Assembly: GCA_023411575.1 (NCBI GenBank)
Contig: JAEYOP010000020.1
Span: 1 to 64,000 of the forward strand
DNA length: 64,000 nt
Direction of reading: 5' to 3'
Source: Bacillota bacterium
GTDB taxonomy: Bacteria > Bacillota > Clostridia > Acetivibrionales > DTU013
The notes beneath the pieces were generated by a model. The model was not told the origin of the DNA and searched no databases. It saw only the letters and a program-made list of their open reading frames with translations. Numbering within the stretch: the first letter of the stretch is position 1; every line of letters begins with the position of its first letter. A program made the position numbers and the translations under genes. Below, in pieces: positions 7,776 to 16,409 of this stretch.

Positions 7776-9084
7776 GGCCATACTGTGCGGGCTGGCGGAT
7801 GAAATCAGGCTCGGGATCCTGCAGGGGCTTGACCGGTCCAGGAACGTCTCCGACGATGAAATGATGGAGCTTGTGACCGATGCGGTATTCAGCAGGTCCA
7901 GGAAGGAATACCTTGATATAGCGCAAAAAAGGGAACTGGCCGACCGGATTTTCAACGCCATGAGGCGGCTGGACATCCTCCAGCCGGTCATGGACGACAA
8001 GGGCATAACGGAGGTTATGATAAACGGACCGGACAACCTGTTCATCGAACGGGACGGCCGTATTTCAAGGCTCGACGCCCGGTTCGAAAGCGTTGAAAAG
8101 CTGGAGGATGTCATACAGGCGATTGTCTCCCGGACCAACAGGACGGTCAACGAAGCGGCGCCCATCGTCGATATTACGCTGCCGGACGGCTCCAGGGTCA
8201 ATGTGGTGCTCCGGCCGGTAGCGCTGAACGGGCCGATCATGACCATCCGCAAGTTTCCGGAGGAGCCTATGACGATGGACCGGCTGACGGAAGCCGGCAC
8301 ACTGGGCTCCGATGCCGCCGCAGACCTGGACTGCCTGGTACGGGCGCGGTTCAACATTTTTATCTGCGGAGGGACGGGATCGGGCAAGACCACCTTTCTC
8401 AACGCCCTGTCCGGCTTTATTCCGAAGGAGGAAAGGCTGATCACCATTGAAGATTCCGCGGAACTGCAGATCAAGGCTGCCGAAAACCTGGTGAGGCTGG
8501 AAACCAGAAATGCCAACAGTGAGGGCCGGGGACGAATCACCATGCGGGAGCTGATCAAGACCTCGCTGCGGATGAGGCCGGAGAGGATCATTGTCGGAGA
8601 GGTGAGGGGCGAGGAAGCCCTGGACATGCTGCAGGCAATGAATACGGGCCATGACGGCTCCCTTTCCACCGGCCATGCCAACAGCGCCGCCGATATGCTC
8701 AAACGGCTGGAAACCATGGTACTCGGGGCTGCCCCGCTGCCCCTGGAGGCGGTGAGACAGCAGATCGCTTCCGCCATCGATATCGTGATCCATCTGGCGA
8801 GGCTGCGGGACAAATCCAGGAGGGTGTTGGAAATCAGCGAAATTGCGGACTGCCATAACGGGCAGATTTGTTTGAATCCGCTATACCTGTTCGAGGAGGA
8901 TGCCGCCGCTCCGGCAGGCCGGGCTGAGATATGGGAAAACCAGGGTAAAGCGCTCGCAGGACACGCTGGTGCGGCGGAAGAGGACAGCCGCGTAAAAGGC
9001 TGTCTGAAATGGACCGGAAACAGGCTGGTCAATCCGGGCAAGCTTAAAATGGCCGGCATATCCTGCAGATTGGGCGGTGGATGA
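7759..9084 (+). CDS. tadA: TadA/CpaF secretion ATPase
   Basis: This is a type II/IV secretion ATPase that powers Flp pilus assembly. The N-terminal domain holds ITEVMINGPDNLFIE. The catalytic domain has the Walker A motif GGTGSGKTTFLN (near residue 210), an Asp box ITIEDSAELQ, a Walker B region RPERIIVGEVRGEEALDML and a His box GSLSTGHANS. The start is GTG at 7759 or, equally possible, TTG at 7768, which has GGGGG at a better distance. The C-terminal 60 residues are a low-complexity extension. The stop overlaps the start of tadB. Confidence 0.93.
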   Translation: MVLLAEAILCGLADEIRLGILQGLDRSRNVSDDEMMELVTDAVFSRSRKEYLDIAQKRELADRIFNAMRRLDILQPVMDDKGITEVMINGPDNLFIERDGRISRLDARFESVEKLEDVIQAIVSRTNRTVNEAAPIVDITLPDGSRVNVVLRPVALNGPIMTIRKFPEEPMTMDRLTEAGTLGSDAAADLDCLVRARFNIFICGGTGSGKTTFLNALSGFIPKEERLITIEDSAELQIKAAENLVRLETRNANSEGRGRITMRELIKTSLRMRPERIIVGEVRGEEALDMLQAMNTGHDGSLSTGHANSAADMLKRLETMVLGAAPLPLEAVRQQIASAIDIVIHLARLRDKSRRVLEISEIADCHNGQICLNPLYLFEEDAAAPAGRAEIWENQGKALAGHAGAAEEDSRVKGCLKWTGNRLVNPGKLKMAGISCRLGGG

Positions 9085-9085
9085 G

Positions 9086-9829
9086 ATGACGGATTACAGC
9101 ACCTATTATATGACCTTAAAAGAGCGCTTTATCTACACGGCGCTGGCTGCCGTTATTCTGTTTTCTGTTGCGTTTGTTTTTTACAGGAGTTTTGTGTTAT
9201 CCGCTTTGCTCGTGCCATTTGCTTTCCTGTATCCTCGGATGAGGACAAGGAATATCATCGCCAGGCGAAGGAAGGAATTGAATATTCAGTTCAAGGATCT
9301 GCTTTACTCCCTGTCGTCCTCCCTGTCGGCGGGCAGAACGGTGGAGGGGGCTTTCAGGGAGGTTTTGAAGGACCTCTCGGTCCTGTATCCGGAGCCGGAC
9401 ACCTTTATCTTGGAGGAAGTACGGCTGATCATCAGCCGGCTCGACACCAATGAAACGCTGGAGTCCGCCCTTGCGGATTTTGCAGACCGGGCAAGGCTGG
9501 AGGACGTCGATAACTTCGTGAATGTATTCAACATCTGCAAACGGACCGGAGGAAACATTGCGGAAGTGATCCGGAATACGTCGGCCATTATCAACGACCG
9601 GATCGAGGTGGGCCAGGAGATCGATACCATGCTGGCCGAGCGGAAATTCGAACAAAAGGTGCTGAATGTCATACCGGTCCTGATGATCCTTTTGCTGTCG
9701 GCGACCGCTCCGGAATACATGAGTCCCGTTTTCAGCACAGCCGCAGGGAGGCTCGCCATGAGTGTTTCCATCATGCTGCTTGCCGCAGCGTGGTTTATTT
9801 CGTCAAAGCTCAGCGATATCAAATTGTGA
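9086..9829 (+). CDS. tadB: TadB-like inner-membrane platform protein
   Basis: A type II secretion F-domain protein of about 247 residues. Two N-terminal membrane segments (about 15-50) precede a cytoplasmic F domain (SLSSSLSAGRTVEGAFREVL, FNICKRTGGNIAEVIRNT), with two more membrane segments at the C-terminus. GGTGG precedes the ATG at 9086; a GTG at 9077 is also in frame and overlaps tadA. TadB and TadC form the membrane base on which TadA acts. The family match is clear from the F-domain pattern and the neighbours. Confidence 0.88.
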   Translation: MTDYSTYYMTLKERFIYTALAAVILFSVAFVFYRSFVLSALLVPFAFLYPRMRTRNIIARRRKELNIQFKDLLYSLSSSLSAGRTVEGAFREVLKDLSVLYPEPDTFILEEVRLIISRLDTNETLESALADFADRARLEDVDNFVNVFNICKRTGGNIAEVIRNTSAIINDRIEVGQEIDTMLAERKFEQKVLNVIPVLMILLLSATAPEYMSPVFSTAAGRLAMSVSIMLLAAAWFISSKLSDIKL

Positions 9830-9841
9830 GGGGATATTGCC

Positions 9842-10702
9842 ATGATTGTGTTGGTAGCGGTATTTTCAGGGATTCTTGCCGTACTGTTCGCATTGTCGGC
9901 AGGCAAGTATGCAGGGCTCTTGAGTACATTGGACCGGAAGGACTATCCTCTTAAGGATATTCTGCCGGTGGGCCTGTTTCTTTTGGACTCCTTCAAATAC
10001 CGCTTTAATACGGCATACGACCGAAAACTTCTCGCAGCCATTGTCGAACTGAACGGCCCCGGGCAGGCGGTGGCCCTGCTCAAGGCCCATTGGGGCGGGA
10101 AAATATCCATGGTGCTGCTTTCCCTTTTATTCGTTTTCTTCATCGGGACCCTGACGGAGCCAGACGCCGGATATATCGTCTTTTGCATATTGCTGCCGGC
10201 CGGCATCGCCTATTTCGGCGACCGGGACCTTTTTGAAAAGGTCAGGAAACGGCGGATGGCGATCCAGTTGGATTTCCCCGATTTCGTGAACAAGCTTACC
10301 CTGCTGATCAACGCAGGGATGACCGTGTCCCGCGCGTGGGAGAGAACAGCCGCCGAAAGCGGCAGGCAGACGCCCCTGTACCAGGAAATCAACCTGGCCC
10401 TGCAGGGCATCCGGTCCGGCCTGCCGGAGCACAAGGCCTACGAGGAATTCGCCAAAAGATGCCGCCTGTCCGTCATTACGCGGTTCATCTCCGTACTCCT
10501 CCAAAACCGGCGAAAGGGGAATGCGGAGCTTGTACCCATTCTCCGGGTATTTGCCAATGAATGCTGGGAGCTGCGGAAAAATACGGCCAAACGGTATGGG
10601 GAAGAGGCGTCTACGAAAATGCTGCTGCCCATGCTGCTGATGTTTGTGGCGATCCTGCTTATTGTCGGAATGCCGGCGGTGCTGGCTCTGAAGAATATAT
10701 AA
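9842..10702 (+). CDS. tadC: TadC-like inner-membrane platform protein
   Basis: A second type II secretion F-domain protein (286 residues), 12 bases after tadB. Membrane segments lie near 2-20, 90-125 and 265-285. The F domain contains LDFPDFVNKLTLLINAGMTV and LLQNRRKGNAELVPILRVFA. GAGGGGA lies upstream of the ATG. It is paired with tadB as in all Tad systems. Confidence 0.88.
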   Translation: MIVLVAVFSGILAVLFALSAGKYAGLLSTLDRKDYPLKDILPVGLFLLDSFKYRFNTAYDRKLLAAIVELNGPGQAVALLKAHWGGKISMVLLSLLFVFFIGTLTEPDAGYIVFCILLPAGIAYFGDRDLFEKVRKRRMAIQLDFPDFVNKLTLLINAGMTVSRAWERTAAESGRQTPLYQEINLALQGIRSGLPEHKAYEEFAKRCRLSVITRFISVLLQNRRKGNAELVPILRVFANECWELRKNTAKRYGEEASTKMLLPMLLMFVAILLIVGMPAVLALKNI

Positions 10703-10722
10703 AATAAACGGGGGTGGAAGAT

Positions 10723-10938
10723 ATGAAAAATCTGGTGAAAAGCTTTTTGAAGGAAGAGGACGGTCTCGGCACGGTGGAGATTGTTGTAATCATCGCGGTT
10801 CTGGTTGGGATCGCCCTGATTTTCCGGGATGCCATCATAAAATTTGTGACGGAAATTATGAAAAGCGTATTTGCCGACGATACGATCACCAAGGATGTAA
10901 ACAGCTCGAATATCCGAACGGGAAACGAAATCAAATAA
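10723..10938 (+). CDS. flp: Flp1-like type IVb pilin
   Basis: A 71-residue pilin precursor: a short charged leader (MKNLVKSFLKEEDG) followed by LGTVEIVVIIAVLVGIALIF. Cleavage after the Gly would place Glu at +5 of the mature protein, the hallmark of prepilin peptidase substrates. GGGGGTGG lies 7 bases before the ATG. It is the only pilin in the locus. The prepilin peptidase, the pseudopilins TadE/TadF and CpaB are not encoded nearby and must be elsewhere or absent. Confidence 0.85.
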   Translation: MKNLVKSFLKEEDGLGTVEIVVIIAVLVGIALIFRDAIIKFVTEIMKSVFADDTITKDVNSSNIRTGNEIK

Positions 10939-10959
10939 AGCCGGAGGAGTGGTGTTCCC

Positions 10960-12726
10960 ATGGTTCAAAGGGCACAGATGCCGTCAATTCGCCCGGATAG
11001 GCTCCAGTTCCGCTTCGAAAGCGATGAAGCCGCCAGCTTTCTTGTCCTGGAATGCGATTCGAAAGTGCTGGAATACCAGGCGCTCATGCTGGAGCACAAC
11101 CGGATGCGGCGTGTTCTGCCGCTGGATGTTGTGATAAAGGAGGGAATGAGCTGCTATTATTACAACATAACCTCCCGGATATCGCTGGCCTTTTTCCTCA
11201 GCCGGCGCAAGCTCGGCCGGGAGGAATTCCTCAAGCTGCTGCTGGATATTACCTCCGCCGTTATCGATTCGGCGGGATACCTGCTGACCCTGTCCAACTT
11301 CGTGTTTGATCCGGAATACATCTATATCAGCCCGGAGACGCTGGACGCCATGCTTGTTTATGTGCCGGCGGCCCTGGACGGAGGCTGCGGCACATCGCTG
11401 CAGGCGTTTGTCTGCGATCTGCTTATGAAGCATATCAATGTAGATGGATTTAGCGACGGAAACCTGGTCCAGAGAATTCTTTCGGAGGTGAACAGCGACT
11501 CCTTCAACATGAAATCGCTGATGATCGTTTTAAACGATTTGCTGTATTCCGGGCCGTTGGACGACCGGTTTACGCCGGCCAAAAAGGAGGGAAAGACAGC
11601 TCAAGAAAGAACACCGGTATGGGAGGGGAAGCTTGTCCCGGAAATAAACCCGGTTCCCGAAGGAGGGCCTTTCGAGGGAAAACAGCCCCTGACCGTGAAA
11701 ATGTCCGGATTGACCATACTGGCAATCGCCGCGCAAATGATCATGGGCGCCCTGATATATGCAGGCCGGGGATTCCTGGAGCAGGTCGGCGACAATCCCG
11801 CAGCCACGTATGCGGCGGTCATAATGATTGTGCTGGCGATAGAAGTACTGCTTTTCAAAAAACTCCATACAGCCGGAATGCTTCGCGTGAAACCGGCTCA
11901 AACCGCAAGCTCCGCTGAAATGGAACAGGATTGCCGGAGCAGCGGCAAAAATCGGAATGGCGGCAACCGCGGCGATTCGGAAAATAGCGCAAGAACTGCT
12001 GCAAACAGAGCGCGGGAAATGATTTACGGCAAAAGCCTGGTTGAAATGGACGGATTATCTCACGGTCCATCCCATGGCTCGTCTTATGGTTCATCCCACG
12101 GACCATCCCACGGACCATCCTATAGCGGCTTGTCCCATGGAGGCTTATCCTATCCCGAACGATCCTGCGAATCACTCCGGGAAGTGCCGGCCGGAAGCGC
12201 GCGGGACGAAGCCCGGAACATCCTGTATAAAGCGGCATCGGAAGCCGCCGCCAGCCTTGCGGCAACGCCGCCAAAAGCGGAAACCGCGGTGGGCCGGGCA
12301 GGATCATCCGGCGCGCACGTGACCGCCGGTGCGACGAGTCAGCCCGTTTCTTCCGGTCCGGCCATCCCGTACGGCCCGCCCGCGTCGGCAGGCAAAACGG
12401 AGCTGCTCTCCGGCAGCCCCAAAGGGAGGCGTATGCTGAAAAGCACGAGAAGGCAAGCCGGGGAAGAAGATATTTATATCAATAAGGAGGACTTTATCAT
12501 AGGCAGGCTTGCGGACCATGTGGACCATGTAATAAAAAACAGCGCCGTCGGAAAGCTGCATGTGCAAGTCCTTTTCAAGGACGGCTTCTGCTATATCAAG
12601 GATCTCAACTCGGTAAACGGCACGTTTATCAACGGCAAGCGGATAGAAAGCAACAAAGAATATGAGCTGAAGGATAACGACAGGATACTGCTGGCCAACA
12701 GCGAGTTCGTCTATATCGGCGGATAA
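10960..12726 (+). CDS. Membrane FHA-domain protein of the Tad locus (DUF6382-type)
   Basis: This 588-residue protein starts with a DUF6382-like domain (about 1-190), has two membrane segments (about 245-265 and 283-300), a long low-complexity linker with Ser-His-Gly-Pro repeats (about 365-395) and a C-terminal FHA domain (about 505-588; IIGRLADHVDH, DLNSVNGTFINGKRI). FHA domains bind phosphothreonine peptides. The gene follows flp by 21 bases with GGAGGAG before the ATG and is the last of the Tad operon. It may regulate or scaffold pilus assembly through Ser/Thr phosphorylation; that role is inferred from position. Confidence 0.78.
   Translation: MVQRAQMPSIRPDRLQFRFESDEAASFLVLECDSKVLEYQALMLEHNRMRRVLPLDVVIKEGMSCYYYNITSRISLAFFLSRRKLGREEFLKLLLDITSAVIDSAGYLLTLSNFVFDPEYIYISPETLDAMLVYVPAALDGGCGTSLQAFVCDLLMKHINVDGFSDGNLVQRILSEVNSDSFNMKSLMIVLNDLLYSGPLDDRFTPAKKEGKTAQERTPVWEGKLVPEINPVPEGGPFEGKQPLTVKMSGLTILAIAAQMIMGALIYAGRGFLEQVGDNPAATYAAVIMIVLAIEVLLFKKLHTAGMLRVKPAQTASSAEMEQDCRSSGKNRNGGNRGDSENSARTAANRAREMIYGKSLVEMDGLSHGPSHGSSYGSSHGPSHGPSYSGLSHGGLSYPERSCESLREVPAGSARDEARNILYKAASEAAASLAATPPKAETAVGRAGSSGAHVTAGATSQPVSSGPAIPYGPPASAGKTELLSGSPKGRRMLKSTRRQAGEEDIYINKEDFIIGRLADHVDHVIKNSAVGKLHVQVLFKDGFCYIKDLNSVNGTFINGKRIESNKEYELKDNDRILLANSEFVYIGG
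12058..12146. repeat. Degenerate 12-bp tandem repeat within the FHA gene
   Basis: Repeats of TCCCACGGACCA and close variants encode SHGP/SHGS/SYGS units in the linker between the membrane segments and the FHA domain. Copy number could vary by slippage. Confidence 0.75.
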
Positions 12727-12731
12727 GCCTT

Positions 12732-13097
12732 CTATATCCTTTCAAAGCCCAGATACCTCGTACCCTGGAAGGTCAGCCTTCCCAGGTCGTCTTCCGCCAG
12801 AAGGCCGTACTCGTCGCCGGAAATTTTCAATTCCATCCGGTCGCCGCTTTCCACCTGAAAGGTGACATAGTAGGTTGTGGTGCTGGAGTGGACCATATTG
12901 TCGTTCATCATTTGATCGGAATGGCTCGTATGCGTCCTTTTGCCGGTTATTCTTGCCTCCACGGTGAGAACGGGCTGCTTGTTGTTGCGGCTCCATTGCG
13001 CCGCGCTTGAAATAATGCCGAACAGGATTCCGACTATAATGATTGCAAATATGCCGTAAAAAAATACACTGAACATCACGGGCGGACCAGCCATCAT
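12732..13097 (-). CDS. DUF2500-family membrane protein
   Basis: A 121-residue protein with one N-terminal membrane segment (about 8-30) and a soluble beta-rich domain (PVLTVEARITGKRTHTS, TTTYYVTFQVESGDRMEL). This pattern matches the DUF2500 family of unknown function. GGGGTAAGAC lies upstream of the ATG. It converges on the Tad operon with only 5 bases between the stops. Confidence 0.75.
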   Translation of the reverse strand: MMAGPPVMFSVFFYGIFAIIIVGILFGIISSAAQWSRNNKQPVLTVEARITGKRTHTSHSDQMMNDNMVHSSTTTYYVTFQVESGDRMELKISGDEYGLLAEDDLGRLTFQGTRYLGFERI

Positions 13098-13319
13098 GTC
13101 TTACCCCTCCCCAGATTTCAAAAAATTGAGATATTCGCCCATTTCGTCTACATCAGACATATTGTACTATTTACGGGCGGAATTAGCAACATGTCTGGCC
13201 ATCACTCCTGCTGTTGTGATAGAATGAAACTGTTGGTGATTCGGCAAACAGGAAAAAGGGCATTCTATAACGAATCGTAAAGGGCAGGATCACAGGCATA
13301 AGGGTTGGGAGGCATGCAA

Positions 13320-14276
13320 ATGGCAGGATTGAAAGGCGGCAAGATTTTTGCGGGAAGCACCGGCAGGGAATTTGCGGAAAAAATGTGCAGTTCGATGGAC
13401 GGATGCGTGTCCCTTTCCGAAGTGATCACGTTTTCCGAGGGCAACACTTATGTGAAAGCCTGTGAAACGGTACGGGGAATGGATGTATACCTTGTTCAGC
13501 CGATCGGTCTGCGGCCGAACGATGAATTTGTGGAAATCCTGTTCTGGGCTGATGCGTTCAAACGAGCCAGCGCCAATTCCGTGACGGCAATCATGCCGTA
13601 TTTCAGCTATGCAAAAGCCGACAAAAAGGATGAACCCCGGGTATCCATAAGGGCGCGGGTATGCGCCGAATGCCTCGAACTCGCGGGAGTGGACAGGGTG
13701 GTCACGATGGATTTGCACAGCCCGCAGGTACAGGGCTTCTTCAAGAAGCCGGTGGATCATCTCCATGCCCTGCCGGTATTGTGCGAATACATAAAGGCCA
13801 TGAAATTCGAGGATCTGGTCGTCGTATCCCCGGATGCCGGTTATGCCAAGCAGGCCCGGAAATTTGCGAATTATCTGAATACCTCCATAGCCATCGGCGA
13901 CAAAACAAGGAGAGCGCACGACGAGAAGGCGGAAATACTTGAGATCATCGGGGATGTCAAAGGGAAAACCGCATTTATTGTAGACGACTTCAGCCTGAGC
14001 GGTGGCACCCTGGTTGAAATAGCCTGCGGGCTCAAGGGACGCGGTGCCAAAAAGGTGGTGGCGGGCCTGTCTCACATGCTTCTGAATGAGGCCGGGGTCA
14101 ACAGGATCGAACAGAGTCCTATTGATTTGCTTGTAGGCACGGATTCCATCGTCAATCCTTTTATTGCGCACTCGAAAAAAATCAAGCAGATCTCTGTAGC
14201 GCCGCTTTTTGCGCAGGCCCTGATCCGCATCCACAACAAGGAATCCATCAGTCCCCTGTTTGATAATAACCTTTGA
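13320..14276 (+). CDS. prs: Divergent ribose-phosphate pyrophosphokinase
   Basis: This enzyme makes PRPP from ribose 5-phosphate and ATP. The ATG at 13320 is chosen because GGGAGG stands 7 bases before it. Family motifs are present: the histidine-containing MDLHSPQVQGFF, the ATP-loop region MPYFSYAKADKK, VSPDAGYAKQARKFA and the PRPP loop VDDFSLSGGTLVE. Several positions differ from canonical Prs (DLHAxQIQGFF, DDxxDTAGT), so it may be a paralogue; a standard prs is not seen in the window. It stands alone with its own terminator. Confidence 0.85.
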   Translation: MAGLKGGKIFAGSTGREFAEKMCSSMDGCVSLSEVITFSEGNTYVKACETVRGMDVYLVQPIGLRPNDEFVEILFWADAFKRASANSVTAIMPYFSYAKADKKDEPRVSIRARVCAECLELAGVDRVVTMDLHSPQVQGFFKKPVDHLHALPVLCEYIKAMKFEDLVVVSPDAGYAKQARKFANYLNTSIAIGDKTRRAHDEKAEILEIIGDVKGKTAFIVDDFSLSGGTLVEIACGLKGRGAKKVVAGLSHMLLNEAGVNRIEQSPIDLLVGTDSIVNPFIAHSKKIKQISVAPLFAQALIRIHNKESISPLFDNNL

Positions 14277-14287
14277 CAACAATCCTT

Positions 14288-14316
14288 AAAAACCTCTTGC
14301 ACAAGAGAGGTTTTTT
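14288..14316 (+). terminator. Intrinsic terminator after prs
   Basis: AAAACCTCT, 8-base loop, AGAGGTTTTTT, starting 11 bases after the prs stop. The methyltransferase-like fragment begins inside this hairpin. Confidence 0.7.
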
Positions 14317-14670
14317 CTGTCTTCCATAGCCGGATTGGTCTTGACCGCGTTCGGCGTGGCATTCTTTGTCGCGGCGGTTCTTTTTATGAAAAACTCCTGG
14401 AGGGTCGGAATTGATAAAAGTACAAAGACGACCCTGATACGGGAGGGAATATACCGGTTCAGCCGAAATCCGGCCTTTATCGGCTTTGATTTGATGTTTG
14501 CCGGCGTTTTCATTTCATATGCCGACATTCTGACGCTCTTCGCAATGCTTGTCAATGGGATGGCGCTCCACTTATTGATCCTGCAGGAGGAAAAACATCT
14601 TCGGTCCGTGTTCGGAGAGGAGTACGCCGAATATGCCCGGCAGGTCCCGCGGTATTTGTTGGTCCGATGA
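14290..14670 (+). pseudogene. 5'-truncated isoprenylcysteine methyltransferase-like fragment
   Basis: The open frame (from TTG at 14335, 111 residues) matches the C-terminal part of ICMT/phospholipid methyltransferase-like membrane enzymes: LIREGIYRFSRNPAFIGFDL, followed by two hydrophobic segments and LQEEKHLRSVFGEEYAEYAR. These proteins normally have about 40-80 more residues with extra membrane helices at the N-terminus. Here the frame opens directly after the prs terminator, with a stop at 14287-14289 and no ribosome site. It is probably a remnant cut at its 5' end. Confidence 0.65.
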
Positions 14671-14691
14671 GCCGAAACGGCGGAGAGGAAT

Positions 14692-14737
14692 AAAAAAGCA
14701 CCTGTGCCGCGCAGACGGTGCACGGTGCAAGTGCTTT
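14692..14737 (-). terminator. Intrinsic terminator after the DUF975 gene
   Basis: On the minus strand GAAAGCACTTG... pairs with ...AGGTGCTTTTTTATT, with an internal GC-rich arm. It lies about 35 bases after the stop at 14772. Confidence 0.65.
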
Positions 14738-14771
14738 CAATATTCTTCAGGATTTCCTTGCCCCTGCCGGC

Positions 14772-15401
14772 TCAAACTTCAAACTCGCCGGCCTGGCAGG
14801 CGCCGCTTTCAATACTCATGGCCTTGAGCTTGTAGTACATATTCGTATAAGTGACCTGCATGTAGGGAACAAGCCAGAGATAGCCGATGCCGAGAGACAG
14901 GGTTGCAAGAATAGCCCATCCGAGGAAACTCAGGTACATTACAAAGATGTCCCATTTATGACCGCTGGTCATCCGGATGCTGAGCTTCATTGCCTGTTTT
15001 GCCCCGATCCTTGGGTTGTCCGCAACGATATACATACACTGGGAATAGGCAAAGCCCTTGATAATTCCGGGGATATAGAACAGCAGCGACCAGAGCAGCG
15101 TCCAAAGCACCTGCCATAAATAGGTCGTTACTGCCGGCGTAAATATGCTGAAGCCTTGAAACACCACCGACACATCGACTTTTTCCGATGTGTTGATTAA
15201 AGCTATGCTGTAGAGGATCATGCCGATCACCAGGGGACCCGTTAACACGAGGATCAAAATGCTTCCGTACGGGAAGACGGAGGTAAGCAGCGATAAAAGG
15301 ACAAGTACCAGGTATAAAAGCACAAATGCTCCGATGGTACCGCCCCAGCGGCCCCTGAGTTGTTCTTTTGCCATTTGTTTCATTTCAGCTCTTACAAACA
15401 T
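14772..15401 (-). CDS. DUF975-family membrane protein
   Basis: A protein of about 209 residues, started at the ATG 15401 with GGGGTG upstream. It has four to five membrane segments and the family signature (WSLLFYIPGIIKGFAYSQ, YIVADNPRIGAKQAMKLS, MTSGHKWDIFVMYLSFLGW). The function of DUF975 proteins is unknown. It is divergent from a second DUF975 gene at 15605; a 27-bp perfect palindrome lies between its promoter and its start. Confidence 0.82.
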   Translation of the reverse strand: MFVRAEMKQMAKEQLRGRWGGTIGAFVLLYLVLVLLSLLTSVFPYGSILILVLTGPLVIGMILYSIALINTSEKVDVSVVFQGFSIFTPAVTTYLWQVLWTLLWSLLFYIPGIIKGFAYSQCMYIVADNPRIGAKQAMKLSIRMTSGHKWDIFVMYLSFLGWAILATLSLGIGYLWLVPYMQVTYTNMYYKLKAMSIESGACQAGEFEV

Positions 15402-15447
15402 ACAACACCCCTTTAATTCAGTTTTTGGAATAGAACCATTGTTATTA

Positions 15448-15474
15448 GAATATGTCATAGAGCATGACATATTC
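15448..15474. promoter_or_regulatory. 27-bp perfect inverted repeat, candidate operator
   Basis: GAATATGTCAT (15448-15458), AGAGC, ATGACATATTC (15464-15474): 11-bp perfect arms just downstream of the predicted transcription start of the minus-strand DUF975 gene. The position fits repression by a dimeric regulator. None is encoded next to it. Confidence 0.6.
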
Positions 15475-15484
15475 ATAATACCAT

Positions 15485-15514
15485 ATTATAATAAGTTTAT
15501 GTAGAGTTTTACAA
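15485..15514 (-). promoter_or_regulatory. Promoter of the minus-strand DUF975 gene
   Basis: On the minus strand TTGTAA (15514-15509), 18 bases, TATAAT (15490-15485). The leader is about 75 bases and contains the palindrome. Confidence 0.5.
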
Positions 15515-15604
15515 AATAGCAGACAAACCGGCTGTAAGTCGAGTATAGTTTGTATTGCAGGAAGATTTTCGAGACTTACCATTTTGCAGGAGGTTGGAAG
15601 GAAT

Positions 15605-16375
15605 ATGTGGAGTAGAAGAGAATTGAAGGAAAGAGCGAAAAACGTGCTCCGGTGGAATTATTGGAAGGCTTTTCTGATAAGCCTTGTCATTCTTGTCGCC
15701 GAGGGTGGCGGCGGTGGCAGCGGAGGCCGTTCCGGAAGCAGAAGCGGCGGCCAGGGCGGCGGAATGCCGTTCCTGAATAACTTTTCCATGAGGGACGCCG
15801 TTATTTTTGGTCTGGTCGCGCTGGCGGCTGTTGCGTTCCTTCTTCTGATTGCGGCCGCATTGAGGATATTCCTGGGATATCCGCTGGAGGTGGGAGGCCG
15901 GAAATATTTCATTCAGTCCGCCCAGAATTTCGACAACCGGAGATGTTTCAGATTTGCGTTTGATGGGCAGAATTATATGGGCATCGTTGCGACCATGTTC
16001 TTGAAAGGGATATTTAATTTTCTCTGGTTCCTGCTTTTTATCATACCGGGGATCGTGAAAGCCTATTCCTACAGCATGGTGCCGTATATCCTCGCGGACA
16101 ATCCGAATATCGGGGCGGCAAAAGCAATCCGGCTTAGCAACAAGATGACGTATGGACACAAATTCGACATGTTCGTTCTTGACCTGTCCTTCATAGGATG
16201 GTATTTGCTCGGTATGCTGGCGTTGTTTGTAGGAATGCTTTTTGTCAAGCCCTATGAAAACGCTACGAAGGCGGAGCTTTATCTGGTGCTGAGGAGAAAT
16301 GCGCTCGAAAGCGGAATGTGCAGCTATCAGGAATTAATGTTGCAAGATCCCGCACAGGAAGGGTATAATTGGTGA
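15605..16375 (+). CDS. DUF975-family membrane protein with Gly/Ser-rich insert
   Basis: A protein of about 256 residues starting MWSRRELKERAK at the ATG 15605 (GGAGG and GGAAGG upstream). It shares with its divergent neighbour the motif FIIPGIVKAYSYSMVPYI, then LADNPNIGAAKAI and the MTYGHKFDMFVLDLSFIGWY signature. An unusual Gly/Ser/Arg-rich stretch of about 22 residues lies between the first two membrane segments. Function unknown. The rhomboid-like gene follows by about 35 bases and may be co-transcribed. Confidence 0.82.
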   Translation: MWSRRELKERAKNVLRWNYWKAFLISLVILVAEGGGGGSGGRSGSRSGGQGGGMPFLNNFSMRDAVIFGLVALAAVAFLLLIAAALRIFLGYPLEVGGRKYFIQSAQNFDNRRCFRFAFDGQNYMGIVATMFLKGIFNFLWFLLFIIPGIVKAYSYSMVPYILADNPNIGAAKAIRLSNKMTYGHKFDMFVLDLSFIGWYLLGMLALFVGMLFVKPYENATKAELYLVLRRNALESGMCSYQELMLQDPAQEGYNW

Positions 16376-16409
16376 TTGGGAAGGATTCCGATCCGGATGC
16401 GTTGAAAGG

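Noticed and set aside
6807..9059. 750-codon open frame opposite tadZ/tadA
   Set aside because: Antisense to two motif-rich Tad genes. Its translation is Ser/Arg-rich without recognisable domains.
12058..12146. CRISPR-like array
   Set aside because: The repeats are contiguous 12-mers in a coding linker with no unique spacers. No CRISPR array or cas gene is seen anywhere in the window.
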